DNA of 64,000 nucleotides. It comes from Kofleriaceae bacterium (GTDB taxonomy: Bacteria; Myxococcota_A; Polyangia; Haliangiales; Haliangiaceae). The first letter of the stretch is position 1; the number at the start of each line of letters is the position of its first letter. A program made the translations under genes and the position numbers. The notes under the pieces were generated by a model. The model was given only the letters and a program-made list of their open reading frames with translations. It was not told the DNA's origin and searched no databases. Below, in pieces: positions 44,425-54,200 of this stretch. The DNA lies in NCBI GenBank assembly GCA_020633495.1, contig JACKDR010000013.1, forward strand, positions 124,001-188,000. Direction: 5' to 3'.

Positions 44425-47073
44425 CTACCGGACCGTGACCTGGAGCCGGTAGACGAACTGGCCGGCGGCGCCGCTCTGGGCGAACGACGACGCCCGGACC
44501 TGGAGGTAGTAGGTCCGGGCGGTGGCGCCGTCGTTGCGGGCCGCGGCGTCGAGCGGCTGGGCGCCGGTGCCGTCGATCAGCGAGCAGTAGCCGCGGCCGT
44601 CGTCGTCGTCGTCGACCAGCTGGACGCCGGCCTCGTCGAACAGGGTCAGCCGGGCGTCGATGCCGTTGGACTCGCAGGTCTCGGCGGCGCGATCGCCCTC
44701 GATGACCTCGGCGCGCAGCCGGCCGCCGGCCGGGACCGTGATCGCGTAGACGTCGCTGTCGGCGTTGAGGACGTGGTCGCCGGAGACGTACGCGTTCGAC
44801 GCCCCGACCAGCCCGGCCTCGGCGGTGGCGACCGCGTCGTTGGCCCCGGAGGCGCCGGCCGCCTCGGCCTCGGCGCCGGCGTCGTCCTGGAACGCGACCT
44901 GGACGAAGTACTGCGCGATGCTGGCGTTGGTGCCGGTCTCTTCGACGCCGACGTAGTAGGTGCCGGCCGGCAGGTAGGTCACGATCGCGCCGCACGACCG
45001 GATGCCGGCGCCGCCGTCGCTCGCGAGCTCGACGCCGGCCGCGTCGCGCAGGCGCACCGTGATGGTCGTCGCGTCGCAGTCGTACAGCGACGTGAACGCC
45101 TCGACCCGGACCACGGTCGGGGTCGCGACCTCGACGCGGTACTGGTCGACCTCGTCGCTGACGTCCGTGATCGTGCCGGCCAGCGTCGACGTGCCGGTGA
45201 CGACGACGCCGGCGGCGTCGGCGCCCGCGGTGGTGTCATTGGGCTCGACCTCGGCGATCACGCCCTCGACCCGACAGGTCGCGCCGCAGCCGTCGCCGGG
45301 GACCGTGCCGCCGTCGTCGCACTGCTCGCCCGGCTCGACGGTGCCGTTGCCGCACACCGGGATCAGGAAGTCGACGCCCAGGAAGTAGCCGGGGATCTCG
45401 GCGTCGTCGCCGTACTCGACCAGCTGGGCGAAGACCGTGGCGCCGGCCGGGACGACGTAGGTCAGCGCCGAGCAGCGATCGTTGGCGCCGGCGCGGTCGT
45501 CGTTGTACGCCAGCGACGTGCCGGCGGCGTCGCGGAGCTGCAGGCCGGTGTCGATCGACGTGCCGCAGGCGACGCCGACGCCGAGCGCCTGGTTGTAGAC
45601 GTCGAACCGCACCGGCACCGGGCCGCCGGTGCTGTTGGAGATCGCGAAGACGTCCTCGTCGCCGACCGGGCCGATCCGGCCGTAGACGAGGACGTCGCCG
45701 CCGGTGGCGTCGATGACGCCGTTGGCCAGGGCGTTGCTCACCGCGGTGGCGTCGAAGTCGTTGCCGGTGATGCCGCTGCCGCCGGGCTGCGGCGTGCCGT
45801 CGTCGTTGGGCTCGCGCTCGGCGAGGACGCCCTCGATCAGGCAGCTGCCGTCGCAGCCGTCGCCGGCGTCGAGGTTGCCGTCGTCGCACTGCTCGCCGGG
45901 CGCCTCGAGGATGCCGTTGCCGCAGCCGGCCTCGACGCAGGCGCTGGTGTCGAAGGCGCAGGCGTCGCAGCCGAGGGTGCCGCCGACGTAGCCCTGGCCG
46001 ATCGAGGCGCAGGTCGCGCCGCCGAGGTCGACGCCGTCGCAGGCCTCGCCGACCTCGACGACGCCGTTGCCGCAGGCCGGCGCCACGCAGCCGCTGGTGT
46101 CGAGCGTGCAGCTGGTGGTGCACGCCAGGTCGCCGCCGATGTAGCCCTGGCCGAGCGAGACGCAGCTCTGGCCGCCGAAGTTGTCGCCGTCGCACTCCTC
46201 GGTCGGCTGCAGCGTGCCGTTGCCACACTCGATCACGCAGGTCGGGCTGCAGCCGTCGTTGGCGTCGAGGTTGCCGTCGTCGCAGGCCTCGCCGGCGGTC
46301 TGGACGCCGTTGCCGCAGCCGGTGACGGTGCAGTTGGCGTCGCAGCCGTCGCCCGAGATGGCGTTGCCGTCGTCGCACGCCTCGTCGGGGCCGACCACGC
46401 CGTTGCCGCAGCCCGACACCGTGCAGTTGGCGTCGCAGCCGTCGCCGTCGACGTCGTTGCCGTCGTCGCAGCCCTCGTCCATGGTCTGGATGCCGTTGCC
46501 GCAGCCGGTGACGGTGCAGTTGGCGTCGCAGCCGTCGCCGTCGACGTCGTTGCCGTCGTCGCACGCCTCGGCGGGCGCGACCACGCCGTTGCCGCAGCCG
46601 CTGATCACGCAGGTCGCGTCGCAGCCGTCGCCCGACACGAGGTTGCCGTCGTCGCACGCCTCGTCGCCGGTGACGACGCCGTTGCCGCAGCCGGTCGGCG
46701 TGCAGTTGCCGTCGCAGCCGTCGCCGTCGACGGTGTTGCCGTCGTCGCAGGCCTCGCCGGGCGCCGCGACCCCGTTGCCGCACGCGCTGACGGTGCAGTT
46801 GGCGTCGCAGCCGTCGCCGTCGACGCGGTTGCCGTCGTCGCAGGCCTCGTCGGCGTCGCGGTGGCCGTCGCCGCAGCCGGGCGGGCACGCGGCGGTGCCG
46901 GCGCACGCCGGGTCAGCGCAGTCGGCGACGCCGTTGCCGTCCTCGTCGCCGGGCAGGCTGCAGTCCTCGGCGACGGCGCCGCCGTCGTCGTCACCGGCGC
47001 AACCGATCATCGTCACCGACACCGACCAGGACAGCGACAACGCGAGCAGACAGGGCGTGAACCAGCGCTTCAT
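44425..47073 (-). CDS. DUF4215 Cys-rich repeat lipoprotein with PPC-like domains
   Basis: 882 residues. ATG 47073 gives lipobox MIGC (Cys25). Ten Cys-rich repeats of about 30 residues (CGNGxxxxxEACDDGNxxxGDGCDxxC) follow in tandem, with an eleventh later. The eighth and ninth are longer variants with GQGYIGG. Between and after them lie beta-rich domains with EPNDDGTPQ- and EPNDTTAGAD-type starts, which match bacterial pre-peptidase C-terminal (PPC) domains. The protein is extracellular or surface bound. Such repeat proteins are abundant in Myxococcota; their targets are not known. Asp/Asn in the loops could bind calcium. Confidence 0.85.
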   Translation of the reverse strand: MKRWFTPCLLALSLSWSVSVTMIGCAGDDDGGAVAEDCSLPGDEDGNGVADCADPACAGTAACPPGCGDGHRDADEACDDGNRVDGDGCDANCTVSACGNGVAAPGEACDDGNTVDGDGCDGNCTPTGCGNGVVTGDEACDDGNLVSGDGCDATCVISGCGNGVVAPAEACDDGNDVDGDGCDANCTVTGCGNGIQTMDEGCDDGNDVDGDGCDANCTVSGCGNGVVGPDEACDDGNAISGDGCDANCTVTGCGNGVQTAGEACDDGNLDANDGCSPTCVIECGNGTLQPTEECDGDNFGGQSCVSLGQGYIGGDLACTTSCTLDTSGCVAPACGNGVVEVGEACDGVDLGGATCASIGQGYVGGTLGCDACAFDTSACVEAGCGNGILEAPGEQCDDGNLDAGDGCDGSCLIEGVLAEREPNDDGTPQPGGSGITGNDFDATAVSNALANGVIDATGGDVLVYGRIGPVGDEDVFAISNSTGGPVPVRFDVYNQALGVGVACGTSIDTGLQLRDAAGTSLAYNDDRAGANDRCSALTYVVPAGATVFAQLVEYGDDAEIPGYFLGVDFLIPVCGNGTVEPGEQCDDGGTVPGDGCGATCRVEGVIAEVEPNDTTAGADAAGVVVTGTSTLAGTITDVSDEVDQYRVEVATPTVVRVEAFTSLYDCDATTITVRLRDAAGVELASDGGAGIRSCGAIVTYLPAGTYYVGVEETGTNASIAQYFVQVAFQDDAGAEAEAAGASGANDAVATAEAGLVGASNAYVSGDHVLNADSDVYAITVPAGGRLRAEVIEGDRAAETCESNGIDARLTLFDEAGVQLVDDDDDGRGYCSLIDGTGAQPLDAAARNDGATARTYYLQVRASSFAQSGAAGQFVYRLQVTVR
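45820..46890 (-). repeat. Coding DUF4215 tandem repeats
   Basis: About ten copies of a 90-bp class unit encode the Cys-rich repeats of the 44425-47073 gene. They resemble direct repeats at the DNA level (CCGTCGTCGCA, GTTGCCGCAGCC) but vary at codon positions and lack spacers, so they are not CRISPR. Confidence 0.8.
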
Positions 47074-47146
47074 GGCGGCGCACCCTAGGGCAACGCGATC
47101 GACGATGTCCACGCCCAAACGACGCGCCCGCGGTCAGACCGCGCGC

Positions 47147-47824
47147 TCATCGCGTTGCTGTCGAAGAAGACGTACGCGAGCCAACGTGTCGTCGGGCGCG
47201 AGAGCGCCACAGGCGGGCGCCGAGCAGCAGCGCGACCACGACGATCGACGCGAGGTAGATCGTCCGCATCCAGCCCACGTCGGCGTCGCTGCCGCCGCGG
47301 ACGCCGTGCGCGGTCGCCGCGGCGAACACGCCGAAGGTCGCGAGGTGCAGCCGCCGCCACGCGCGCGCGCCGAGGCGCTTGCGCCAGCCGAAGCTGAGGT
47401 GGACCAGCACCGCGACCTCGGCCGCGAGCACGCCGAGGCCGATCGCCAGCGGCCGGTAGCCCGACGCGAACGGCACGACGGCGTCGAGGACGTCGAGGCG
47501 GGCGAAGCCGTCGGCGAGCAGCGTCACGACGTGGACGGCGACCAGCGCCAGCGTCACGCTCGACAGCCAGCGGTGGAGCTCGACGCTGCGGGCGCGGGCG
47601 ACCCAGCCGTCGCCGGCGCCCGACGACACCAGCAGGCCGAAGACGACGTCGGCGGTCAGCGCCAGGTACGCGATCACGCCGGCGGCCCGGGTCGCGACCC
47701 ACGGCCACGGCCCCGCGGCGCGAGGCAGCGCGCCGACGACGACGCCGGCGCGGGTCAGCGCCGCGTCCGCGACGAGCAGCAGCGCGACGCCGACGATCGC
47801 GCCGACGACCAGCGGCCTACGCAC
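47147..47824 (-). CDS. Ferric-reductase-like transmembrane protein
   Basis: GTG 47824 is preferred over 47863: GGAGG lies 9 bp upstream and the overlap with the upstream gene is small, giving about 225 residues. Six or so hydrophobic helices carry His residues at suitable places for haem b: VELHRWLS, LVAVHVVTL, RLHLATFGVF and AAATAHG, as in the ferric reductase-like TM domain (FRD, YedZ/NOX type). No FAD-binding domain is attached. It follows apbE closely, suggesting an electron-transfer module. The partner flavoprotein is not visible here. Confidence 0.75.
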   Translation of the reverse strand: MRRPLVVGAIVGVALLLVADAALTRAGVVVGALPRAAGPWPWVATRAAGVIAYLALTADVVFGLLVSSGAGDGWVARARSVELHRWLSSVTLALVAVHVVTLLADGFARLDVLDAVVPFASGYRPLAIGLGVLAAEVAVLVHLSFGWRKRLGARAWRRLHLATFGVFAAATAHGVRGGSDADVGWMRTIYLASIVVVALLLGARLWRSRARRHVGSRTSSSTATR

Positions 47825-48772
47825 CGGCGCGCGCCTCCGCCGCGGCGACGACGTCGAGGTCACCGACGAGCTGCACCGCGCCGGTGCGGCCGACCAGGAC
47901 CGCGCCGAGCCCGGGCCAGCCGCGCAGCCACGTCGTGCCCGCGGTGGCGCCGAGTACGAAGACGGTCTTGGCCACGACCTCGGCGGTCTCGGCGCGGTCG
48001 GCGACCACCGTGACCTGCGCCAGGTCGCTGATCGCGGGGCGGCCGCGCCGCGGGTCGATCAGGTGGTGGCCGACGTCGGCGCCGACCCGCCAGCGACGCC
48101 GGTTCGGCGCGCTGGTCGCGACCGCGCGGTCGCGCAGGCGCAGGGTCAGCAGGGTGGCGCCGACCGCGCCGGGATCCTCGACGTCGACCAGCCAGCCGCG
48201 ACCGTCCGGGCCGGCGCCGCGCAGCACGGCGTCGCCGCCGGCGTCGATCGCGGCGACCCGCGGCAGCGACGCGGCGACCGCGTCGACGGTGCGCCCTTGA
48301 CGAGGCCGCCGAGATCGAGCGTGACGTGCGGCGGCCGGGTCACGACCTGGTCGTGGCGTCGAGGTCGACGTCGGCGATCGTCGCGGCCGGCGACGCGCCA
48401 GCGTCGCGACCAGCGTCGCGGCCGGCGCGTCGCCCGGCGCGGCGTCGCGATCGAGCGCGCCCGGCGCGTAGCCCTCGATCGTAGCCGGCGGCGATCAGGG
48501 CGCCACCGATCGCCGGATCGAACAGCCCCTCGGTGCGACGCCACCAGCGACGCGCCGCCACCAGCGCGTCGAACAGCGGCGCCGACGCCGACCACGGCGC
48601 CCCGGCGCGGTTGAGGCGGCTCAGCTCGCTGTCGTCGCGGAAGCGGCTGAAGCGGCGCTCGGCGCGCGCGAACGCCGCCGCGGCGCAAGCCGGCCAGGCG
48701 CCGCGCGGTCGCGGCGCCGGCGCCGGGCACGTCGAGCACCACCTCGGTGCCCATGGCGTCGAAGGCGTACAT
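47817..48772 (-). pseudogene. apbE: FAD:protein FMN transferase ApbE, disrupted by several frameshifts
   Basis: The pieces of an ApbE protein occur in successive frames: MYAFDAMGTEVVLDV from ATG 48772, then DSELSRLNRAG and GLFDPAIGGALI, ATIADVDLD, VTLDLGGLVKG, AIDAGGDAVLRG, and the C-terminal part with AVATS and HLIDPRRGRP ending at 47817. At least five frame changes are needed, near 48690, 48480, 48400, 48350 and 48300. The start overlaps the upstream gene stop (TGATG). ApbE attaches FMN to Thr in partner proteins using FAD, in the periplasm or cytosol. The conserved motifs between shifts argue for poor local consensus or a recent loss, not old decay. Confidence 0.72.
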
Positions 48773-49188
48773 CACGAGCTCCGGGTCCGGATCCGCCGCC
48801 GCGGCACCGCACGCACCGCCGGCCGCGCCGGCGCTGCCCGGCGCACCGCCGGCGCCGCGGTGGGCGTGGCCGCGCCGGCCGCGGCGCCAGGCTCGACCGC
48901 GATCGTCCATCCTGGCGGCAGCGCGACCGCGGGTCGCGCCGCGACCGGCAGCTGATCGATCCAGATCGCGGCGCGCGGCGCGCGCCCGGGCTCGCCCGGC
49001 GCGGCGGACGGCGCCGGCGCCTCGCCCGACGGATCGGCCGGGACCTCGACGGCGAGGCGCGTGGTCAGGTCCCACGCCACCGCGACGTAGGCCAGGGCCA
49101 GGGCGCCGATCAGGTACAGGCGCCACTCCAGGCCGGTCAGCGCGATGCGCGGCGCGGCGCGATCGCGGGCGCGCCGCTCAGTCGTCAT
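48772..49188 (-). CDS. Small membrane-anchored protein
   Basis: ATG 49188 (MTTERRARDRAA) overlaps the upstream stop by 11 bp and gives 138 residues; the ORF can be opened at 49218. A single TM segment (LIGALALAYVAVAWDL) near residues 21-38 is followed by an Ala/Pro-rich extracytoplasmic tail with WIDQLPVAARPAV. The stop overlaps the apbE ATG. It is probably part of the ferric-reductase-like/ApbE operon. The final Arg-rich residues may themselves reflect a nearby frame error. No family recognised. Confidence 0.55.
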   Translation of the reverse strand: MTTERRARDRAAPRIALTGLEWRLYLIGALALAYVAVAWDLTTRLAVEVPADPSGEAPAPSAAPGEPGRAPRAAIWIDQLPVAARPAVALPPGWTIAVEPGAAAGAATPTAAPAVRRAAPARPAVRAVPRRRIRTRSS

Positions 49189-49594
49189 CGTCGTCGCCCT
49201 CGCGGTCGTCGTGGTCACGGTGGTGGCGCCCGTGGTGCTCGCGCTCGTCGTCGTCGTCGTCGTACCAGGCCGGCGCCGGGGCGACGTCGGAGCTGGCCAG
49301 GGTCACCTCACCGGCCGGGTCGGGCAGCGGCGCCGGCGGCGCCTCGACCGCCGGCGCCGCCTCGGGCCGGACCGGGACCAGGATCACGGGCGGCGCGGAC
49401 ACCGGCTCCGCGGCCGGCGCCGGGACCCCGGGATCGGGCGCGCCGGCGGCGGGCGCGGGCTCGACCGCCGCGGGGCGCGGGCCGACGTAGCCGAGCATGA
49501 CCGCGGCGGTGACACCGATGGCGAGGGTGGTGGCGGCCGAGGCGACAGCGATCGCGATGGCGGCACGGCGGGGGGTGGGATCGTCCTTCGACAT
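49178..49594 (-). CDS. TM protein with Asp/His-rich tail
   Basis: ATG 49594 has AGGAG just upstream (CAGGAGCCTCC) and gives 138 residues. An N-terminal TM helix (AAIAIAVASAATTLAIGVTA) is followed by a Pro/Ala/Glu linker and a C-terminal tail rich in Asp and His (WYDDDDDEREHHGRHH then more Asp). The tail would lie outside the inner membrane if the N-terminus is inside. Acidic/His-rich tails often bind divalent metal ions. The context, near a ferric-reductase-like protein and ApbE, suggests a redox or metal role. Family unknown. Confidence 0.6.
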   Translation of the reverse strand: MSKDDPTPRRAAIAIAVASAATTLAIGVTAAVMLGYVGPRPAAVEPAPAAGAPDPGVPAPAAEPVSAPPVILVPVRPEAAPAVEAPPAPLPDPAGEVTLASSDVAPAPAWYDDDDDEREHHGRHHRDHDDREGDDDDD

Positions 49595-49654
49595 GGAGGC
49601 TCCTGGGCTGGGGTGCCCCTCGTCGATGCCTCCGCGGCGGGCGCACGGCCATCC

Positions 49655-49671
49655 GGCATGCGACGCATGCC
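49655..49671. promoter_or_regulatory. Small inverted repeat GGCATGC-N3-GCATGCC
   Basis: Seven-base arms with a 3-nt loop about 60 bp upstream of the Asp/His-tail gene. It could be an operator or a hairpin. The stretch around it also has another GCATG copy. No matching regulator is known. Confidence 0.3.
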
Positions 49672-49886
49672 TGTGATCTCGATAGCTTGCATGATCCGAA
49701 GTAGGTCGCCTGCCGGACGACAGGACCCGGCGCGCGAGCCCGCGGCGATCCCTGCCCCGGGGCCGACCGCGACCCGTCGGTCCCGATGCCCATCGACGGT
49801 TGCAGCCGCCCGGCCGCAGCCGTCGAGGCAAGCCCGCGGAAGTCCTCGACCGCGCCGCTGGCCGCCCGCGTGCATTCCCAGGCCGG

Positions 49887-51149
49887 ATGCGACGCGTACT
49901 GGTGGGCGTGGCCCTGGTGGCGCTGGGCCTGGGGGCGTGCAGCGTCGATCCGTCGTCCGGGTCGACCGGCGACGCCGCCGCCGGCCCGGACGCCGCACCT
50001 GCCGCCGATGGCGCGGCCCCTGACGACGGCGGCGAGCTGCGTGGCGTGTGGATCACCCGGTTCGCCTACGCCGACCAGCCCGGCCTCGAGGCCATCATCG
50101 ATCGCGCCGCCGACGCCCACTTCAACGCCGTCTTCGTGCAGATCCGCGGCAACGGCGACGCCTACTACCGGTCGAGCCACGAGCCGTGGGCGGCCCGGCT
50201 CGGCGGCGTCCTCGGCCGCGACCCCGGCTGGGACCCGCTGCAGGTCGCGATCGACCGCGCCCACGCCCGCGGCCTGGAGCTGCACGCCTACTTCAACGTG
50301 TTCTCGGCCTGGCCCGCCGGCGACCCGCTGCCGGTCGCCGAGGGCGACGTCCAGCACCCGCTGCACGATCACCCCGACTGGCTCGCCGTCGACTCGTCGG
50401 GGACCAGCCACGACAGCGAGTACCTGTGGTTCAGCCCTGGCAACCCGGCGGTGCGCGCCCACATCGTCGCCACCGCCCGGGAGCTGCTCGAGCGCTACGA
50501 CGTCGATGGCCTCCATCTCGACCGCATCCGCACCCCGGGGCCGGACTACTCGCACGACGCCGTCACCGAGGCCCGGTTCGCCGCCGCCCGCGACGTCGAT
50601 CCGTCGCTGACCTGGGCCGACTTCATGCGCGCCCAGGTCGACGCCACCGTCGCCGAGCTCGACGCCACGATCGCCGAGGTCCGCCCACACGTCCGCCTGT
50701 CGGCGTCGGTGTGGGGCATCTACCAGCCGCTGCCCGGCTGCGCGACCAGCTGGGGCTACGGCCAGTACTACCAGGACTCCCTGGGCTGGCTGCAGCGCGG
50801 CACGATCGACGCGATCGTCCCGATGATGTACTGGGCGATCGCGCCCGGCGCGTGCACCGACTGGGCGGCGCTGCTCGACGGCTTCCTCGCCGACCGCGGC
50901 GACCGCCACGTGTGGGCCGGCATGCACGCGCTCGACGTCGTCGACGGGGGCGGCCGCGGCTGGGACTTCGCGCAGGTGGCGGCGCGGGTCGCCCGCGCCC
51001 GCGAGGTCGGCGCCCAGGGCGTGGTCGTCTTCGCGTCGACCTACCTCGACGCCGACGTCGGCCGGTGGGCGGCGTTCCCCGGCACCGCCGACGCCCCCGG
51101 CCCGTTCGCGACCCCGGCGCAACCCGGGGCGATGCCGTGGAAGCCCTGA
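49887..51149 (+). CDS. GHL10-type glycoside-hydrolase-like lipoprotein
   Basis: ATG 49887 gives lipobox LGAC (Cys18) and 420 residues; the longer 49800 start adds an unlikely basic leader. The mature part has GVWITRFAY at the first strand, FNAVFVQIRGNGDAYY, DPLQVAIDRAHARGLELHAY, then DVDGLHLDRIR, all typical of the GHL10 (DUF187, YngK-like) TIM-barrel family. Members hydrolyse peptidoglycan-related or other glycans, or are putative. The protein is an extracellular or periplasmic lipoprotein. It is followed by pilY1 after about 135 bp but is probably not part of that operon. Confidence 0.82.
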   Translation: MRRVLVGVALVALGLGACSVDPSSGSTGDAAAGPDAAPAADGAAPDDGGELRGVWITRFAYADQPGLEAIIDRAADAHFNAVFVQIRGNGDAYYRSSHEPWAARLGGVLGRDPGWDPLQVAIDRAHARGLELHAYFNVFSAWPAGDPLPVAEGDVQHPLHDHPDWLAVDSSGTSHDSEYLWFSPGNPAVRAHIVATARELLERYDVDGLHLDRIRTPGPDYSHDAVTEARFAAARDVDPSLTWADFMRAQVDATVAELDATIAEVRPHVRLSASVWGIYQPLPGCATSWGYGQYYQDSLGWLQRGTIDAIVPMMYWAIAPGACTDWAALLDGFLADRGDRHVWAGMHALDVVDGGGRGWDFAQVAARVARAREVGAQGVVVFASTYLDADVGRWAAFPGTADAPGPFATPAQPGAMPWKP

Positions 51150-51233
51150 TGCGCGGGTGACGTCCGGTGTACGGACAAGGCGGTGTCCTCGCACGCGGCC
51201 CGACACGGGGCCTCGTCGGCCCGGTGCGCTCGC

Positions 51234-51251
51234 AGATACTTGCGACCTTTC
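51234..51251 (+). promoter_or_regulatory. Motif shared with fimT upstream region
   Basis: AGATACTTGCGACCTTTC, 34 bp before the pilY1 ATG, matches 15 of 18 bases with 54574-54591 before the fimT-like gene. Both lie a similar distance from a start. A shared regulatory element is plausible; no factor is known. Confidence 0.4.
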
Positions 51252-51284
51252 GGCGACGGCGGCGCACCCTACTCGCGGAGGCCC

Positions 51285-54200
51285 ATGCCCCGTCATCCGC
51301 TCGCCACTACCGCCCGCGTCGCCGCCGTGTGTGTGTTCACCGTCCTCGGCCTGCAGGCCGGCGGCCGCGCCCACCACGTCGCCGGCCACGACCAGAACCC
51401 CAACCCGCCCGCCAACCTGGGACCGACGACGATCCTGCACTTCGATGCCGGCTCGCTGATCATCCCCATGGACGGCTGCTACGCGCGGCCGAGCTTCATG
51501 GCCAACGCCGAGATCGACGCCGTCGTGGCGCCGCTCAACCGCACCACGGCCAAGTGCAACGGCACCAGCGAGAAGGACGACGGCCTGATCCCGGCCTACA
51601 CCCTGATGTTCCGGCTCATCCGCGCAGGCATCCCGGTGAACTGGGCGATCCGCTACGGCAAGACCGGGTGGAACGACTACGACTTCCAGGTGGTCCGGGC
51701 CGGTGGCGGGCCGGTCGCGCACCGCAACCCGGGCGGCGCCACCGACGCCACCAAGTACGCCGGCATCACCACCCTCAAGTACCGCGGCGCGCCCTTCGTC
51801 ATCGACGCCTCGCACGCCGCCGCCGCGCTGGCGCTGATGGACAGCTACGCCGGCATCTGCAGCACCGGCACCTGCTACAAGGAGGTCGACGTCCACGTCG
51901 CGGCGGTCGGCTTCGACGCGCCGATCTACCGCACCATCGACGCGGTGCCCAAGCTGGCGGTCATCGATCTCACCGACGGCGCCACCGCGCTGTCGAACGA
52001 GAAGACCAACTTCACCGCCGGCAGCATCGACGAGGCGCTGATGGCCGACCTCGAGGGCACCGTCTTCGACTGGAAGACGATCCCGCAGGTCCTGGCCGGC
52101 GCCCTGGACGCCGGCGACTACGACCTGGTGTGGGTGCCGCCGTTCGATCTCGGCGCCGCGCCGACCGCGCGCCAGCAGGCGTTCTTCGACAAGCTGGCCG
52201 CCTTCGCCGACGCCGGTGGCAGCGTCCTGCTGCAGGACGGCGCGATCGGCGTCATGGAGGGCTACGGCGTCATGGCCGGGGTCAACTACGCGTCGAGCCA
52301 GACCCCGGCCGAGGGCTTCATGAGCAACGGCGGCCTGATCATGAACGGTGTGTCGAGCACCTGGGACAACGGCAACGCCAGCGAGGCCACCCTGGGCCAG
52401 GACTACTCGGACCCGGCCGCGCAGTTCGGCGGCATCGTCTGGACCGGCATCGGCGGCAGCAAGTTCAACTGGCGGCCCCGCTACGACCGCGCCTACCGCG
52501 ACGGCGTCCGCCGCATGATCTACAGCGACGACGCCAGCGTGGCCGCGTACTCGTCGAAGGACAACTGGGACTTCGCGACCTGGCGCCGCAAGGACAACGA
52601 CCCCGACAAGGGCACGATCTACTACCTGGGCGGCTTCCACTGGCGCCGCGTCACCGCCGCCGGCTTCCGCATCCTGATGAACACCCTGCTGGCGACCCAG
52701 ACCCGCGAGAACGAGAGCGTCACCGAGGTGTCGCGGTCGTCGCCGATCATCGCCACCGTCGACGGCGTCGAGACCCAGTACACCGGCTCGTACGAGACCC
52801 TGTTCCCGCCCACCGACGCGCCGACCTGGGCCAGCGCCGCCGACGACAGCACCTTCGAGTTCCCCCACGTCGAGGGTCACCTGCGCGCGCTCGACCTGGC
52901 GCAGCTCGGCACCGGCACGACCACCTTCGAGGACGCCGACCGCCAGTCCGGCCTGGTCCTGTTCGACGCCGCCGACCACCTGCCGTCGCCGGGCTACACC
53001 GGCACGGGCTGCGGCTTCCCGGTACCGACCACGTTCGACGACTGCCGCCGCGTCTTCACCAACACCGGCAGCTCCACCGATCCCACCGAGACCTTCATCG
53101 CCTACGGCAACGTCGCGACCCTGTCGCCGCTGCTCGGCACCGGCCTCACCGACGACGAGGCCAGGACGCTGATCGCGCGCATCAACGCGGGCAAGAAGGA
53201 CGGCTCGAGCTACGTCGCGGCGCTGGGCGGCATCGACCGCTCGACCCTGGCGGTGATCGAGCCCAGCCCGGTGATCCCGGTGTCGCGCGCGACGATGGCC
53301 TACGTCGGCGGCCTCGACGGCATGCTGCACGCGATCTGCGCCGAGGCCGGCGCCGGCTGTGCGTCGGCCGGCACCGAGCTGTGGGCGTTCATGCCCCAGG
53401 GCGAGCTGAGCAAGGTCAAGTCCAACACCGCGCGCGTCGACGGCTCGCCCAAGGTCGCCGACGTCTTCGGCACCTTCCCCGGCGGCAAGGGCCTGCGCAC
53501 CGTGCTCGTGTTCCAGACCGGCAACACCTCGCCGTCCGCGACCTACGCGATCGACGTCACCGATCCGACCCAGCCCGACGTCCTGTGGGAGCACACCACC
53601 GACGGCCCCGGCCTCGGCCTGGCCATGGGCTGGGTCCGCGACAACTCCAGCATCCGGCCGCTGGTGTTCCTGCAGACCAACAGCGGCACGACCACCCCCG
53701 GCATGGTCGTGCAGGCGCTCGACGCCGACGACGGCGACGTCGTGTGGACGTTCACCCAGGCCTACCCGGCGCCGCGCACCGACGGCAACCCCGAGGTCCC
53801 CGACACCGGCGTCCCGGGCGGCGTCACGCTGGTGCCGTCGCTGTCGGGCACGACGATCGAGGCGGTCCTGGTGCCCAGCCTGTGGGGCGCGGTCTACAAG
53901 CTCAACGCTCGCACCGGCATCAACGAGTACGGCCAGACCGGCGGCGTCGAGGTCCCGCTGTTCCAGTTCACCGAGGACTTCCACCCGGTGGGCGCGTCGG
54001 TGTCGCTGTACCGCGACGACCAGAGCGAGCTGAAGGCGCTGATCGTCACCGGCGGCTTCGCCGATCCGTTCGCGCCGTCGGGCTCGGTGTGGGCCCCCGA
54101 CGACGTCCACCAGTACGCGGTCGGCTTCCCGCTGGCGCCCGACGCCTCGGCGGTGCCGATCGACCAGAACGACGTCCAGAACGAGGACCTCGGCGTCTTC

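Noticed and set aside
42497..44452. 651-residue plus-strand frame opposite the tail-specific protease
   Set aside because: Val/Asp/Gly/Arg shadow translation; the minus-strand protease is unambiguous.
46200..46890. Direct repeats that resemble a CRISPR array
   Set aside because: In-frame DUF4215 protein repeats; no constant repeat with unique spacers, no cas genes.
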